Positions 9,993 through 19,149 of a stretch of 64,000 nucleotides of DNA are shown here, in pieces. Within the stretch, counting starts at the first letter, position 1; every line of letters begins with the position of its first letter. The notes below the pieces were generated by a model. It worked only from the letters and a program-made list of their open reading frames with translations, had not been told where the DNA came from and made no database searches. The DNA is taken from assembly GCF_014196205.1 (NCBI RefSeq), contig NZ_JACIDE010000004.1, positions 62,001 through 126,000 of the forward strand. The letters are read 5' to 3'. This DNA comes from Anoxybacteroides voinovskiense (lineage in GTDB: Bacteria > Bacillota > Bacilli > Bacillales > Anoxybacillaceae). Position numbers and translations under genes: made by a program.

Positions 9993-10353
9993 GCCATTCA
10001 CCTCCTCCCAAGGACGAGTCCATCCGTGTATTACATTTCTTCACCAATTCTCCTAATTCTATACATGATTAGAATAATAATTTGTCGACATGCCTATATT
10101 AAACGATTCATCGACATAATTCAACATGATTTTCAACAAATCTATGCAACCAAGGCACATTTCGGCAAAGAATCTAAGTTTTACTGATAAAAGATTATCA
10201 TATGTCGTCACCGTTCGCAAGCAGAAATCCTTATTTCTAGGCACTTTTCCGCCCTTTTTCATAAAAAAACACCCATGAAGAAGTTTTTCTCGCCACCAAA
10301 CGATGAAAATGATTATTTTCACAGAAAAAAAAGACCCCAAATCGGAGTCTTTT
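9993..10353. other. Long intergenic region between spoIVA and hbs
   Basis: About 360 bases with no credible gene. It holds the spoIVA terminator at its right end and the HU promoter in the middle. The sequence is A+T-rich and contains several TTGA-type hexamers, so more than one HU promoter is possible. Confidence 0.7.
10096..10124 (-). promoter_or_regulatory. Candidate sigma-A promoter of hbs
   Basis: On the minus strand TTGAAT (10124-10119) and TAATAT (10101-10096) are 17 bases apart, giving a leader of roughly 100 nt before the HU start. B. subtilis hbs is also known to have more than one promoter. Confidence 0.6.
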
Positions 10354-10355
10354 TT
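10324..10355 (-). terminator. Terminator of spoIVA
   Basis: A GACTCC/GGGGTC stem flanked by A and T runs follows directly on the spoIVA stop codon, with eight T on the minus strand. Confidence 0.8.
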
Positions 10356-11832
10356 ACAAAATGATAGCGATTAGTCCACCCGAGCCTTCGTTAATGATTC
10401 GTTCGAGCGTTTCTTTTAGTTTATAGCGAGCGTTTTCTGGCATAAGGGCGAGTTTTGCTTGAATGCCTTCGCGTACGATTGAGCTAAGCGAACGTCCGAA
10501 AATATCGGAATTCCAAATCGATAGCGGGTCGTCCTCAAAATCTTGCATTAAATAGCGGACGAGTTCTTCGCTTTGTTTTTCTGTGCCGATAATCGGGGCA
10601 AATTCCGATTCGACGTCGACTTTAATCATATGAATCGATGGGGCAACTGCTTTTAGCCGCACGCCAAACCGCGACCCTTGGCGAATAATTTCCGGCTCAT
10701 CTAAACTCATATCCGATAGCGCTGGCGCTGCAATCCCGTAACCTGTTTGCTTCACCATTTTGAGCGCATCGGCAATTTGGTCGTATTCTGCTTTTGCGTG
10801 AGCAAAATCTTGCATAAGCTGAAGCAAATGGTCTCTCCCGCGAATTTCGACGCCGACGACTTCTTTTAAAATTTGGTCGTACAAATCATCTGGCGCGTAT
10901 AAATCAATTTCGGCGACCCCATGCCCCATTTCAATGCCGGCAAGGCTTGCTTTTTCGATAAAGTCGTATTCGCCAAACTGTTGGACGACGCGGTCGACAT
11001 CGCGCAACCGTTTAATGTCTTTGACCGTATCTTTTACCGCTTCTTGATAGCTTTCGCGAAGCCAATGGTCTTCCCGAAGTACCATGACCCAGCTCGGTAA
11101 ATTGACATTCACCTCTAATACCGGAAATTCATATAATGCTTCACGAAGCACGCTATAAACGTCTACTTCGCGCATGCTTTCGACGCTCATCGCCAGCACC
11201 GGAATGTCGTACTTTTCGCACAATTGCTGGCGCAGCGTTTCCGTTTCTGGGTGATGCGGGCGCACGGTGTTAATAATCATAATAAACGGCTTGCCGACTT
11301 CTTTTAATTCTTGAATGACCCGCTCTTCTGCGTCGACGTAGTTTTGCCGTGGAATATCGCCGATCGTTCCGTCGGTCGTAATGACGACACCGATCGTCGA
11401 ATGTTCTTGAATGACTTTGCGCGTTCCAATCTCCGCCGCTTCTTGAAACGGAATCGGCTCTTCGTACCATGGAGTATTGACCATGCGCGGACCGTTTTCG
11501 TCTTCATATCCTTTCGCACCAACTACCGCATAGCCGACGCAATCGACGAGCCGAATATTCACTTCTAATCCGTCATCGACTTTCACCTTGACGGCTTGGT
11601 TCGGGACGAATTTCGGTTCAGTCGTCATGATTGTTTTTCCGGCAGCGCTTTGCGGCAGTTCGTCTTGCGCACGCGCTTTATCCGCTTCGTTGCCGATGTT
11701 CGGAATGACGACGAGCTCCATAAATTTTTTTATAAACGTAGATTTGCCTGTGCGAACAGCGCCGACGACACCTAAATAAATATCGCCGCCTGTGCGTTCC
11801 GCGATATCTTTGAAAATATCGACTTTTTCCAA
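10354..11832 (-). CDS. spoIVA: Stage IV sporulation protein A
   Basis: ATP-hydrolysing structural protein that polymerises on the forespore surface as the base of the spore coat. The 492 residues show the Walker A motif GAVRTGKST near 24-32 and a C-terminal end GSGGLIAIIL, the region known to bind SpoVM. Length matches B. subtilis SpoIVA. Expression in the family depends on sigma-E. It is monocistronic, with terminators on both sides. Confidence 0.98.
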   Translation of the reverse strand: MEKVDIFKDIAERTGGDIYLGVVGAVRTGKSTFIKKFMELVVIPNIGNEADKARAQDELPQSAAGKTIMTTEPKFVPNQAVKVKVDDGLEVNIRLVDCVGYAVVGAKGYEDENGPRMVNTPWYEEPIPFQEAAEIGTRKVIQEHSTIGVVITTDGTIGDIPRQNYVDAEERVIQELKEVGKPFIMIINTVRPHHPETETLRQQLCEKYDIPVLAMSVESMREVDVYSVLREALYEFPVLEVNVNLPSWVMVLREDHWLRESYQEAVKDTVKDIKRLRDVDRVVQQFGEYDFIEKASLAGIEMGHGVAEIDLYAPDDLYDQILKEVVGVEIRGRDHLLQLMQDFAHAKAEYDQIADALKMVKQTGYGIAAPALSDMSLDEPEIIRQGSRFGVRLKAVAPSIHMIKVDVESEFAPIIGTEKQSEELVRYLMQDFEDDPLSIWNSDIFGRSLSSIVREGIQAKLALMPENARYKLKETLERIINEGSGGLIAIIL

Positions 11833-11891
11833 ATGACTCCCCTCCAGTCTTTGAGTCGTTGGGGCCGGTTGACCCGTAGTAGCAGGACACT

Positions 11892-11924
11892 ATATGAATA
11901 TGATGTTGTCCGCTTCCTTTATGA
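11892..11924 (-). promoter_or_regulatory. Possible sigma-E promoter of spoIVA
   Basis: On the minus strand a TCATAAA element is followed about 15 bases later by CATATTCAT. Both are loosely like the sigma-E -35 and -10 patterns, and the location 60-90 nt before spoIVA is right. The match is imperfect. Confidence 0.35.
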
Positions 11925-11932
11925 CTGCTAAA

Positions 11933-11975
11933 AGAAAAAAACCCTTCTCTAGAATGTATGCCTTCGAGAAGGGTT
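11933..11975 (-). terminator. Terminator of the yphE-yphF unit
   Basis: AACCCTTCTC pairs perfectly with GAGAAGGGTT; seven T follow on the minus strand. Confidence 0.9.
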
Positions 11976-11981
11976 CATGAC

Positions 11982-12701
11982 TTATTTAACGAAAAAAACC
12001 GGCTCTCCTTTTCCATCGACTGTATACGGGAGAGAGTACGCAGGGACGAATAACGAGTTTTTGACTAATACCTCGCGAATATCGTCACCCGGTTTATAGG
12101 AGTGCTTCGTTTTTTTCAATGCCTCATATAAATCCATTTGGTAATCGACGTATATGTCACCGTTATAATCAATGACAAACGGCAAATTATTGCCGGAAAA
12201 TGGACTGACCGCATACGGCGGTTCTTTATACCCGAGCTTTTGATAATCGAGCGTAAACACCCCTTTAGCAACCATTTGTTTAAATGGCGGATACCCGTGG
12301 GAATCGCGGTACATCGACAGACGTAAATTCAAGTCGCGAATTTGCTCGGCGATACGTAAATCTAATAGTTTCACCGTCGGGTTCGTCTCGGCATCGACGA
12401 TGACGTATTGGAAGACGCCACCGCTTTCAAACGCATTCCCTAGCGGTTCTGGAATGTAGCGCGGAACGAGCTTTTGAAAATCAATCGGATATTTTTGGTA
12501 AATTGGTGTTTTCATGTCGCGCGTTTGAATCGGCAACAATCCGCCCGTTGCTTGGCGATACTCGTTCACCGCCTCTTGCACGCTTGCCACTTGGTCTTTA
12601 TATGGAATTTGATTTTGTTTTAATCGCTCATCAGGATACAAGCATCCCGATAACAATAGGACAATAACACTCGCTACCATCCATCGAAACACACGCTGCA
12701 T
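11982..12701 (-). CDS. yphF: YphF-like lipoprotein
   Basis: Exported lipoprotein of unknown function. The 239 residues start with a signal peptide ending in the lipobox LLSGC (cysteine near 20). The rest has no motif I can assign. A repeated architecture is visible: two stretches resemble each other around QEAVNEYRQATGGLLP and RDLNLRLSMYRDSHGYPP, each followed by a KYP.DFQKL / VFTLDYQKL type segment, suggesting a duplicated domain. Position between spoIVA and gpsA, beside yphE, identifies it as the B. subtilis YphF counterpart. Confidence 0.85.
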   Translation of the reverse strand: MQRVFRWMVASVIVLLLSGCLYPDERLKQNQIPYKDQVASVQEAVNEYRQATGGLLPIQTRDMKTPIYQKYPIDFQKLVPRYIPEPLGNAFESGGVFQYVIVDAETNPTVKLLDLRIAEQIRDLNLRLSMYRDSHGYPPFKQMVAKGVFTLDYQKLGYKEPPYAVSPFSGNNLPFVIDYNGDIYVDYQMDLYEALKKTKHSYKPGDDIREVLVKNSLFVPAYSLPYTVDGKGEPVFFVK

Positions 12702-12715
12702 ATCGACTCATCCTC

Positions 12716-12919
12716 TTATTCTGGTGTTGGACCGCTAAATACGACGAAAATAATAATAATTCCAGCAAAAATCATCAACACGTACGCAATTAACGCTAGC
12801 ACGAGTTTAATAACCTTATTTTTTACTTTGTAGCGGCTAAAATAAATCGAAAACACCGAAATAAACATAAATGCCATGGACGTTAAGGCAATCCACATTT
12901 TCGCTAACCCAGGCGACAT
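12716..12919 (-). CDS. yphE: Small membrane protein YphE (DUF2768 type)
   Basis: A 67-residue protein with two predicted membrane segments, about 9-27 (IALTSMAFMFISVFSIYF) and 38-61 (IKLVLALIAYVLMIFAG onward), separated by a basic loop. GGGGGAAAAAAG precedes the ATG. Synteny with gpsA and yphF identifies it as YphE. Function is unknown; membership of a spore-former gene block suggests a sporulation-phase role, which is only inference. Confidence 0.8.
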   Translation of the reverse strand: MSPGLAKMWIALTSMAFMFISVFSIYFSRYKVKNKVIKLVLALIAYVLMIFAGIIIIFVVFSGPTPE

Positions 12920-12958
12920 CTTTTTTCCCCCTTTGTCGACACTTATTATACAAGATTC

Positions 12959-12997
12959 ACAAAAAAAACTGAAGCAAAGTGGGGCGTCTTTGCTTCA
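12959..12997 (-). terminator. Terminator of gpsA
   Basis: CTGAAGCAAAG pairs perfectly with CTTTGCTTCAG; eight T follow on the minus strand. Confidence 0.9.
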
Positions 12998-13082
12998 GCG
13001 AATACCCTTTGTCCGGAAGTTCAAGTCTATGATTGTTCGCCATAGTGTATGCACAGACAACCTATGCTGCGTCGGCAAACGC

Positions 13083-14108
13083 CTATTTCCCTAAAATATT
13101 GACCAAATCTTCCATTTCGTGTGTTTTGACACGCGCCATCAAAGAATCTGCCCCTTCTTTCGGGTCTTTTCCGTTAAATAAAACGTCATATAAAACTTCG
13201 GTAATCGGCATTTTCACGCCTAGTTTTTTCGCCAATTGATAGGCAGCTTTTGTCGTACGCACCCCTTCGACAACCATTCCCATGTTTTCTAGCACTTCCG
13301 CAAGCGGCTTTCCTTTACCGAGCATATTTCCTGCTCGCCAGTTACGTGAATGTACGCTCGTGCACGTCACAATTAAATCACCAATGCCGGTTAATCCGGA
13401 AAACGTCAGCGGATTTGCCCCGAGCGCGCACCCTAACCGAGCAATTTCCGCAAGCCCGCGCGTCATGAGCGCCGCTTTCGCGTTATCCCCATAACCGAGC
13501 CCGTCGGTAATGCCTGCCGCAAGAGCGATAATGTTTTTCAGCGCGCCACCGATTTCGACCCCGATTAAATCGGGATTCGTATAGACGCGGAAATAGTGGG
13601 GATTCATAAATAAATCTTGGATGCGTTCCGCTGCTTCCATGTTTTTCGCCGACACCGTCACCGTTGTCGGATGGCGCAAGCTCACTTCTTCCGCATGGCT
13701 TGGCCCTGATAAAATGACGACATCGGTTAAAAGCGGCCCCATTTCTTCTTCAATCACTTCGGAAATGCGCTTATGTGTGTCTGGTTCGATGCCTTTACTG
13801 ACGCTAACAATCGTAATGGGCGTTTGAATGCACGCACGCACCTTTCTTAAGACGTCGCGAATCGCTTTCGTCGGCACCGCCAGCACGACCGTCTCCATGC
13901 CGTTTAACGCATCGCCAAGCGACGAATAGCCAACGATCCCTTCCGGCAGCGAAATGCCTGGCAAATATTTTTCATTCGTCCGCTTTTCATTAATTTCCGC
14001 GATTTGCTCTTTTCGCTGTCCCCAAAGCCGGACGGTATGTCCATTATCCGCAAGCACCATCGAAAGCGCTGTTCCCCAGCTGCCTGCTCCTAATACCGCA
14101 AGTTCCAC
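13083..14108 (-). CDS. gpsA: Glycerol-3-phosphate dehydrogenase [NAD(P)+]
   Basis: Reduces dihydroxyacetone phosphate to sn-glycerol-3-phosphate for phospholipid synthesis. The 341 residues begin with a GTG and the dinucleotide-binding motif [10 protein letters not shown] near 7-16. The VSVSKGIE segment and the catalytic-lysine region [11 protein letters not shown] are present. The GTG at 14108 is preceded by AAGGAAGTGG and lies 16 nt after the der stop; an upstream extension would overlap der. Likely cotranscribed with der. Confidence 0.95.
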   Translation of the reverse strand: MELAVLGAGSWGTALSMVLADNGHTVRLWGQRKEQIAEINEKRTNEKYLPGISLPEGIVGYSSLGDALNGMETVVLAVPTKAIRDVLRKVRACIQTPITIVSVSKGIEPDTHKRISEVIEEEMGPLLTDVVILSGPSHAEEVSLRHPTTVTVSAKNMEAAERIQDLFMNPHYFRVYTNPDLIGVEIGGALKNIIALAAGITDGLGYGDNAKAALMTRGLAEIARLGCALGANPLTFSGLTGIGDLIVTCTSVHSRNWRAGNMLGKGKPLAEVLENMGMVVEGVRTTKAAYQLAKKLGVKMPITEVLYDVLFNGKDPKEGADSLMARVKTHEMEDLVNILGK

Positions 14109-14124
14109 CGTACCACTTCCTTCG

Positions 14125-15435
14125 CTATTTTCTCGGTCTCGCAATGAGTTTAATTGGCGTGCCCGTAAATCCGAATGCATCGCGAATGCGGTTTTCTAAA
14201 AAGCGTTCGTACGAAAAGTGCATGAGTTCTGGGTCGTTGACAAACACAACGAACGTCGGCGGCTTCACCGCTACTTGTGTGACGTAATAAATTTTTAAGC
14301 GCTGACCGTTATGCGTCGGCGTCGGGTTCATCGCAACCGCATCCATAATCACTTCGTTTAATACGTTCGTCTGTACGCGCATCGCATGGTTTTCGCTCAC
14401 CATTTTCACTAGCGGAAGCAATTTATGCAGCCGCTGCTTCGTTTTCGCCGATACGAAGACGATTGGCGCATAATCAAGAAATTGAAAATGGTCGCGAATT
14501 TTCCGTTCAAATTCAATGAGCGTTTTATCATCTTTTTCGACCGCGTCCCATTTGTTCACGACAATAATGACCCCACGCCCTGCTTCATGCGCATAGCCGG
14601 CAATTTTTTTATCTTGCTCAATAATGCCTTCTTCGGCGTTCAACACGACTAACACGACATCAGACCGCTCAATCGCTTTTAAGGCACGCAAAACGCTATA
14701 TTTTTCCGTCGTTTCGTAAATTTTGCCGCGCTTACGCATGCCTGCCGTATCGATAATGACATATTCTTGTCCTTCTCTTGTAAACGTCGTATCGACCGCA
14801 TCTCTTGTCGTTCCGGCGATGTCGCTGACGATGACGCGCTCTTCCCCTAAAATCGCGTTCACAAGCGACGATTTCCCGACATTTGGCCGACCGATTAAGC
14901 AAAATTTAATCGTGTCGTCTTCATATTCCGTTTCGCTTCGTGTTGGAAAATGGGAAACGACTGCGTCCAACAAATCGCCAAGTCCTGTGCCATGCGAACC
15001 GGAAATCGGATACGGTTCACCAAATCCGAGCACATAAAAATCGTAAATAAGGTCGCGCATGTCTGGATTATCAATTTTATTGACCGCAAGCACGACCGGC
15101 TTATTCGAGCGGTGTAAAATTTTTGCGACTTCTTCATCGGCTGCCGTCACCCCGTCGCGCCCGTTTGTCATAAAAATAATGACATCCGCTTCGTCAATGG
15201 CGATTTCCGCCTGCTGGCGAATTTGCACTAACAGCGGCTCGTCGCCAATGTCAATTCCACCGGTGTCAATCAAATAAAACGTGTGGTTTAACCATTCTCC
15301 GCTGCTATAAATCCGGTCGCGCGTCACGCCCGGCACATCTTCGACAATCGAAATACGCTCGCCTGCAATCCGATTAAAAATCGTAGACTTGCCGACGTTC
15401 GGACGGCCAACGATAGCTACTACTGGCTTGGCCAT
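14125..15435 (-). CDS. der: Ribosome biogenesis GTPase Der (EngA)
   Basis: Essential GTPase with two tandem G domains that helps 50S subunit assembly. The 436 residues contain two P-loops, GRPNVGKST near 10-18 and GRPNVGKSS near 182-190, each with DTGG/DTAG and NKxD motifs, followed by the KH-like C-terminal domain. AAGGGTGATAGT precedes the ATG at 15435. Order der-gpsA is as in B. subtilis. Confidence 0.98.
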   Translation of the reverse strand: MAKPVVAIVGRPNVGKSTIFNRIAGERISIVEDVPGVTRDRIYSSGEWLNHTFYLIDTGGIDIGDEPLLVQIRQQAEIAIDEADVIIFMTNGRDGVTAADEEVAKILHRSNKPVVLAVNKIDNPDMRDLIYDFYVLGFGEPYPISGSHGTGLGDLLDAVVSHFPTRSETEYEDDTIKFCLIGRPNVGKSSLVNAILGEERVIVSDIAGTTRDAVDTTFTREGQEYVIIDTAGMRKRGKIYETTEKYSVLRALKAIERSDVVLVVLNAEEGIIEQDKKIAGYAHEAGRGVIIVVNKWDAVEKDDKTLIEFERKIRDHFQFLDYAPIVFVSAKTKQRLHKLLPLVKMVSENHAMRVQTNVLNEVIMDAVAMNPTPTHNGQRLKIYYVTQVAVKPPTFVVFVNDPELMHFSYERFLENRIRDAFGFTGTPIKLIARPRK

Positions 15436-15517
15436 ACTATCACCCTTTCTTTTCAACAACAACCTTTCACCCTAAGCTGTTTTATTTTATCAAAAAGCGC
15501 GGCGCGCAACAATAGCG

Positions 15518-16099
15518 CTATAGCGGCTTATTTCGTTTCAGCTGTTTTTCGTCCATATATTGTGGGATATGTTCTACTACTGACCAAGCGAATAATAACG
15601 CACCCGTTAGCGCAAGTACATCAAAAAAGAAAAGCGAGCCAATAGGGGAAGGAAACACATCGCGTACCGCCACCGCATAGACGATATCCCCTTGGCAGCT
15701 GCCGATAGCCGCCGCTAACATGCGCGCCGTTGGCTTTCGTTCGATAAATAACACAAGCATCGTCGTGCCAATCGCAAGCAACCAGCGCTCATCCGCCCAG
15801 ATAATAATCGGATCGGCGATTGCTAATAGCCGAATAGAAACAGAAAAAAAAGCAACCGTTAACGCGCTGAACAATAACGAGCCGCTCATTTGGCGGCGGA
15901 CAGCTATCAACGAAAAAAGAAAAAGAAAGAGAAACGAATAGGTGATCGAAAAAGAAGCAATGTTTATCTTATAGATTGAACCGCAAATGAACAAAAGCGT
16001 AGTAGCGGCTAAGCGCGTGCGCTCGTTCGTCTTTTTTTGTAAAAACGTTGCATATATCCAAACGACCCATGCCCACCAATAAAAATAAAGTCCCTCCAT
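15518..16099 (-). CDS. yphA: YphA-like membrane protein
   Basis: A 193-residue integral membrane protein with about six hydrophobic segments, starting MEGLYFYWWAWVVW. The ATG at 16099 has AGGAGGG upstream; a start eight codons earlier would cover that site. Its place just upstream of der matches B. subtilis YphA. The family has no established function, and I see no catalytic motif. Confidence 0.82.
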   Translation of the reverse strand: MEGLYFYWWAWVVWIYATFLQKKTNERTRLAATTLLFICGSIYKINIASFSITYSFLFLFLFSLIAVRRQMSGSLLFSALTVAFFSVSIRLLAIADPIIIWADERWLLAIGTTMLVLFIERKPTARMLAAAIGSCQGDIVYAVAVRDVFPSPIGSLFFFDVLALTGALLFAWSVVEHIPQYMDEKQLKRNKPL

Positions 16100-16211
16100 T
16101 TTATTCCCTCCTAGCAACTTCATTATTGCATCTTTTTTGAAAAAATAATCTCGTATAAAAAAGAAAAAGCGTGACAGACTAACAGCGACATCGATGAAAG
16201 GAGGGAGACAA

Positions 16212-16343
16212 ATGGCAAAAGATCGGCAAGAATCCAAACTAAAAGAATCGCGTCGCGTCGAATCCGACCGTGACCCAGCGATTGAAAAAAACGGGACGAC
16301 TCGGCTCGATACTCCAGAGGAGGCAAGACGGCAACAGCGATAA
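16212..16343 (+). CDS. ypzI: YpzI-like small protein
   Basis: A 43-residue, highly charged protein starting MAKDRQESKLKESRRVESD, preceded by an excellent AAGGAGGGAG ribosome site and followed by a terminator. It resembles the small YpzI family of spore-formers, from memory of its conserved KDRQ...RVESDRD pattern, and lies next to yphA as expected. It has no membrane segment and no known activity. Confidence 0.8.
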   Translation: MAKDRQESKLKESRRVESDRDPAIEKNGTTRLDTPEEARRQQR

Positions 16344-16364
16344 TATTCGCTCTCGCTCCTCATT

Positions 16365-16394
16365 AGGCGGTCTTTACGATCGCCTTTTTTTCTT
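16365..16394 (+). terminator. Terminator of ypzI
   Basis: An 8-bp stem AGGCGGTC/GATCGCCT (one G-T pair) with loop TTTAC, then TTTTTTCTTTTTT. Confidence 0.85.
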
Positions 16395-16468
16395 TTTTGC
16401 GACTATTTTTCCTCCTTCTCGGCAACACTAATGGTAACATGTTCCTAGTAAGAAAGTGGGAGGAGCGC

Positions 16469-18061
16469 ATGCAATTTTTTAAACAGCGAAGAAAACAAAC
16501 CAACAAAGAAAACGTACCGGCTATGGAACGGGAACACAAACAACCAGAAGCGGTCGTGTTGTCGGCTGATATCACGCAAAATATCCAAACGTTACAAACT
16601 ATCTATGAAAATTGCTGCGACGTCGTCTTTCGTTCGTTTCGCATTGGTGGAGAAGTAAACGCTACGATTCTTTACATCGACGGCTTAGTCAACGTCGAGC
16701 AATTGAATATAGCGGTGCTCCCTTCGCTGATGACCAAACAAGCCGCGGAAGCAACGACGCTTGCTTCGTTTTTAAAAGAGTCGTTGCCTGTCTCTTCTCT
16801 CACAACGGTACAGACGGTCGCCGAATGCATTGAACAACTTTCCTCTGGTAGCTGCGTTTTATTGATTGATAAACAACCAGAAGCCGTCGCCCTCAGCATC
16901 GCGAAATGGGAAAAACGTTCCCTCGAAGAGCCGACAGGGGAAGGGGTCATCCGCGGGCCGCGCGAAGGATTTACAGAATCGATTAGTACAAACCTTTCGC
17001 TATTGCGGCGCAAACTAAAAAGCCCAAAATTAAAAACGAAAGCAAAAACGTTCGGGACGTATACGCAAACAACGGTCGTCGTTACGTACATCGATGGGCT
17101 TGCAAGCGAAACATTGCTTGAAGAAGTCGAAGTACGCCTTTCGCGCATTGATGTCGACGGCATTTTCGAAACGAGCTACATTGAAGAACTGATTGAAGAC
17201 AATCCGTATTCGCTGTTTCCGCAAGTCATTAATACGGAACGACCCGATGTCGTCGCGGCAAATTTATTGGAAGGGCGGGTAGCGATTTTACAAGACGGTA
17301 CCCCGTTTGCGCTCATTGTCCCTGCCTCGTTTTATTCGTTGTTGCAATCGAGCGAAGATTATTATCAGCGCCATGCGATAAGTACGATGATTCGCTGGTT
17401 GCGCTATTTGTTTCTGTTAGTATCGTTATTATTGCCGTCTTTGTACGTCGCCGTGCTCACCTTTCATCAAGAAATGGTGCCGACGACGTTATTGTTAACG
17501 ATGGCAGCATCTAGAGAGTTAATTCCGTTTCCAGCGCTCGTAGAAGCGCTCATTATGGAAATAGTGTTTGAAGCATTACGGGAAGCTGGGGTGCGGTTGC
17601 CGAAACAAGCAGGGGCAGCGGTCAGCATCGTCGGGGCGCTCGTCATCGGGCAAGCGGCGGTGCAAGCAGGGATTGTATCCGCACCGATGATTATGGTCGT
17701 CGCCTTAACAGGGATCGCCTCGTTTACGATTCCGCGCTACGCTGCCGGCATTGCCTTGCGGATGCTTCGCTTTCCAATGATTTTATTGGCAGGTTCGCTC
17801 GGATTGCTTGGAGTGATGCTCGGGCTACTACTTATTTTAATTCATATGGCAACGCTTCGGTCGTTCGGCGTGCCATATTTGTCGCCGATGGCACCGATGC
17901 AGTGGGAAGAAATGAAAGACGTGCTCGTTCGTGTGCCATTATGGAAACAAAATAAACGGCCGCGCTTAACCGGAACGAAAAATAGAACGCGCCAAGCCCC
18001 GAACCAAAAGCCGGACCCGCTCGAAGGTGACGACCAACTAAGCAAAGGAGGACAGTCGTAA
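16469..18061 (+). CDS. Spore germinant receptor subunit A (GerA/GerKA family)
   Basis: A-subunit of an inner spore-membrane nutrient receptor. The 530 residues have a large hydrophilic N-terminal part (about 1-300, including the family-typical REGFTESISTNLSLLRRKL near 168-186), a hydrophobic region of about five membrane spans (about 305-480) and a basic, proline-rich tail. ATG 16469 follows GGGAGGAG; 24 further upstream codons are not supported. It is the first gene of a four-gene operon, and its stop overlaps the next start as TAATG. In this family transcription is in the forespore (sigma-G). The germinant cannot be predicted from sequence. Confidence 0.93.
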   Translation: MQFFKQRRKQTNKENVPAMEREHKQPEAVVLSADITQNIQTLQTIYENCCDVVFRSFRIGGEVNATILYIDGLVNVEQLNIAVLPSLMTKQAAEATTLASFLKESLPVSSLTTVQTVAECIEQLSSGSCVLLIDKQPEAVALSIAKWEKRSLEEPTGEGVIRGPREGFTESISTNLSLLRRKLKSPKLKTKAKTFGTYTQTTVVVTYIDGLASETLLEEVEVRLSRIDVDGIFETSYIEELIEDNPYSLFPQVINTERPDVVAANLLEGRVAILQDGTPFALIVPASFYSLLQSSEDYYQRHAISTMIRWLRYLFLLVSLLLPSLYVAVLTFHQEMVPTTLLLTMAASRELIPFPALVEALIMEIVFEALREAGVRLPKQAGAAVSIVGALVIGQAAVQAGIVSAPMIMVVALTGIASFTIPRYAAGIALRMLRFPMILLAGSLGLLGVMLGLLLILIHMATLRSFGVPYLSPMAPMQWEEMKDVLVRVPLWKQNKRPRLTGTKNRTRQAPNQKPDPLEGDDQLSKGGQS

Positions 18062-19149
18062 TGGAAAAAGGGAAAATTTCCGCGCTTCAGCTGGCGATGA
18101 TGATGTATCCCGCGATTATCGCGACCGCTATTTTATTAGTTCCTGCCATTACCGCCCACCATGCGAAGCAAGATATGTGGCTGTCGCCGATTTGGGCAGC
18201 GTTTACCGGTGCCATCACCGTTTGGATAGCGATTCGGTTGCATGAATATTACCCAAAACAAACGGCGATCGAATATAGCGCGCAAATTGCCGGCAAATGG
18301 TTCGGAAACATCATCGGGTTCGTTTTTTTATTTTTTTATTTGCACGCAAGCGGCATTATCGTGCGCGAATATGGCGAATTTATTATCGGCAACTTTTTCA
18401 TTCGCACCCCGCTTCTGTTTATTATGGGGAGCATGATTCTCGTTTGCGCCTTTGCCGTGCGCGGCGGCGTCGAAGTCGTCGCGCGCCTTTCTGAAGTCGC
18501 CGTTCCGGTCGTCATTGTTGTCATTGCTCTGTTTGTCATTATGCTTATTCCCGATATGGAAATAAAAAATATGTTTCCGATTTTCGAGCATGGCATCCTC
18601 CCTTCCTTAAAGGGAGCGATTATTCCGCAAAGCTGGTTTAGCGAATGTTTTTTAATCGCCTTTTTGCTTCCGTATGTAGCAAATCAACAAGACGGGAAAA
18701 AATATGCGCTCTTTTCCGTCGTTGCGATTTGTCTGACGCTCGTTATGGTGAATTTTACCGTCCTTTTTGTGCTCGGAAACATTACCGCCCGCTTCGTCTA
18801 TCCGGTCATGAGCGCCGTGCGCTACATTAGCATCGCCGATTTTTTAGAACATCTCGAAGCGTTCGTAATGGCAATTTGGGTCGCAGGAGCGTTTTTAAAA
18901 ATCGCGGTCTTTTATTACGTGCTCGTCTTAAGCACCGCGCAATGGCTACGTCTAACCGACTACCGATTGATCGTCTTTCCGATTGGGTTTCTCATTTTAC
19001 TGTTCGGCAATTGGGCGGCACCGAATGTCATGGAGTTGTCACACTTTTTAGGCACGTCTACTCCGTTTTATTTAAATACGGTGCAGACCGTCATTCCTTT
19101 GTTGCTTTTACTTGGTGCCAAATGGCGCCATAGGGGGAAAAAAGCATGA
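18061..19149 (+). CDS. Spore germinant receptor subunit B (APC-type permease fold)
   Basis: Integral membrane B-subunit, 362 residues with about ten hydrophobic spans, in the endospore-germination permease family related to amino-acid transporters. In this family the B-subunit contributes most to nutrient recognition. The start MEKGKISALQLAMMMYP is typical and overlaps the subunit A stop by one base. FLLPYVANQ and WFSECFLIAF lie in the middle. It couples directly to subunit C by an ATGA overlap. Confidence 0.93.
   Translation: MEKGKISALQLAMMMYPAIIATAILLVPAITAHHAKQDMWLSPIWAAFTGAITVWIAIRLHEYYPKQTAIEYSAQIAGKWFGNIIGFVFLFFYLHASGIIVREYGEFIIGNFFIRTPLLFIMGSMILVCAFAVRGGVEVVARLSEVAVPVVIVVIALFVIMLIPDMEIKNMFPIFEHGILPSLKGAIIPQSWFSECFLIAFLLPYVANQQDGKKYALFSVVAICLTLVMVNFTVLFVLGNITARFVYPVMSAVRYISIADFLEHLEAFVMAIWVAGAFLKIAVFYYVLVLSTAQWLRLTDYRLIVFPIGFLILLFGNWAAPNVMELSHFLGTSTPFYLNTVQTVIPLLLLLGAKWRHRGKKA

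Noticed and set aside
10059-10340. A 93-codon minus-strand frame in the spoIVA-hbs gap
   Set aside because: No ribosome site, unlike any known protein, overlaps the spoIVA terminator and the predicted HU promoter; A+T-rich random frame.
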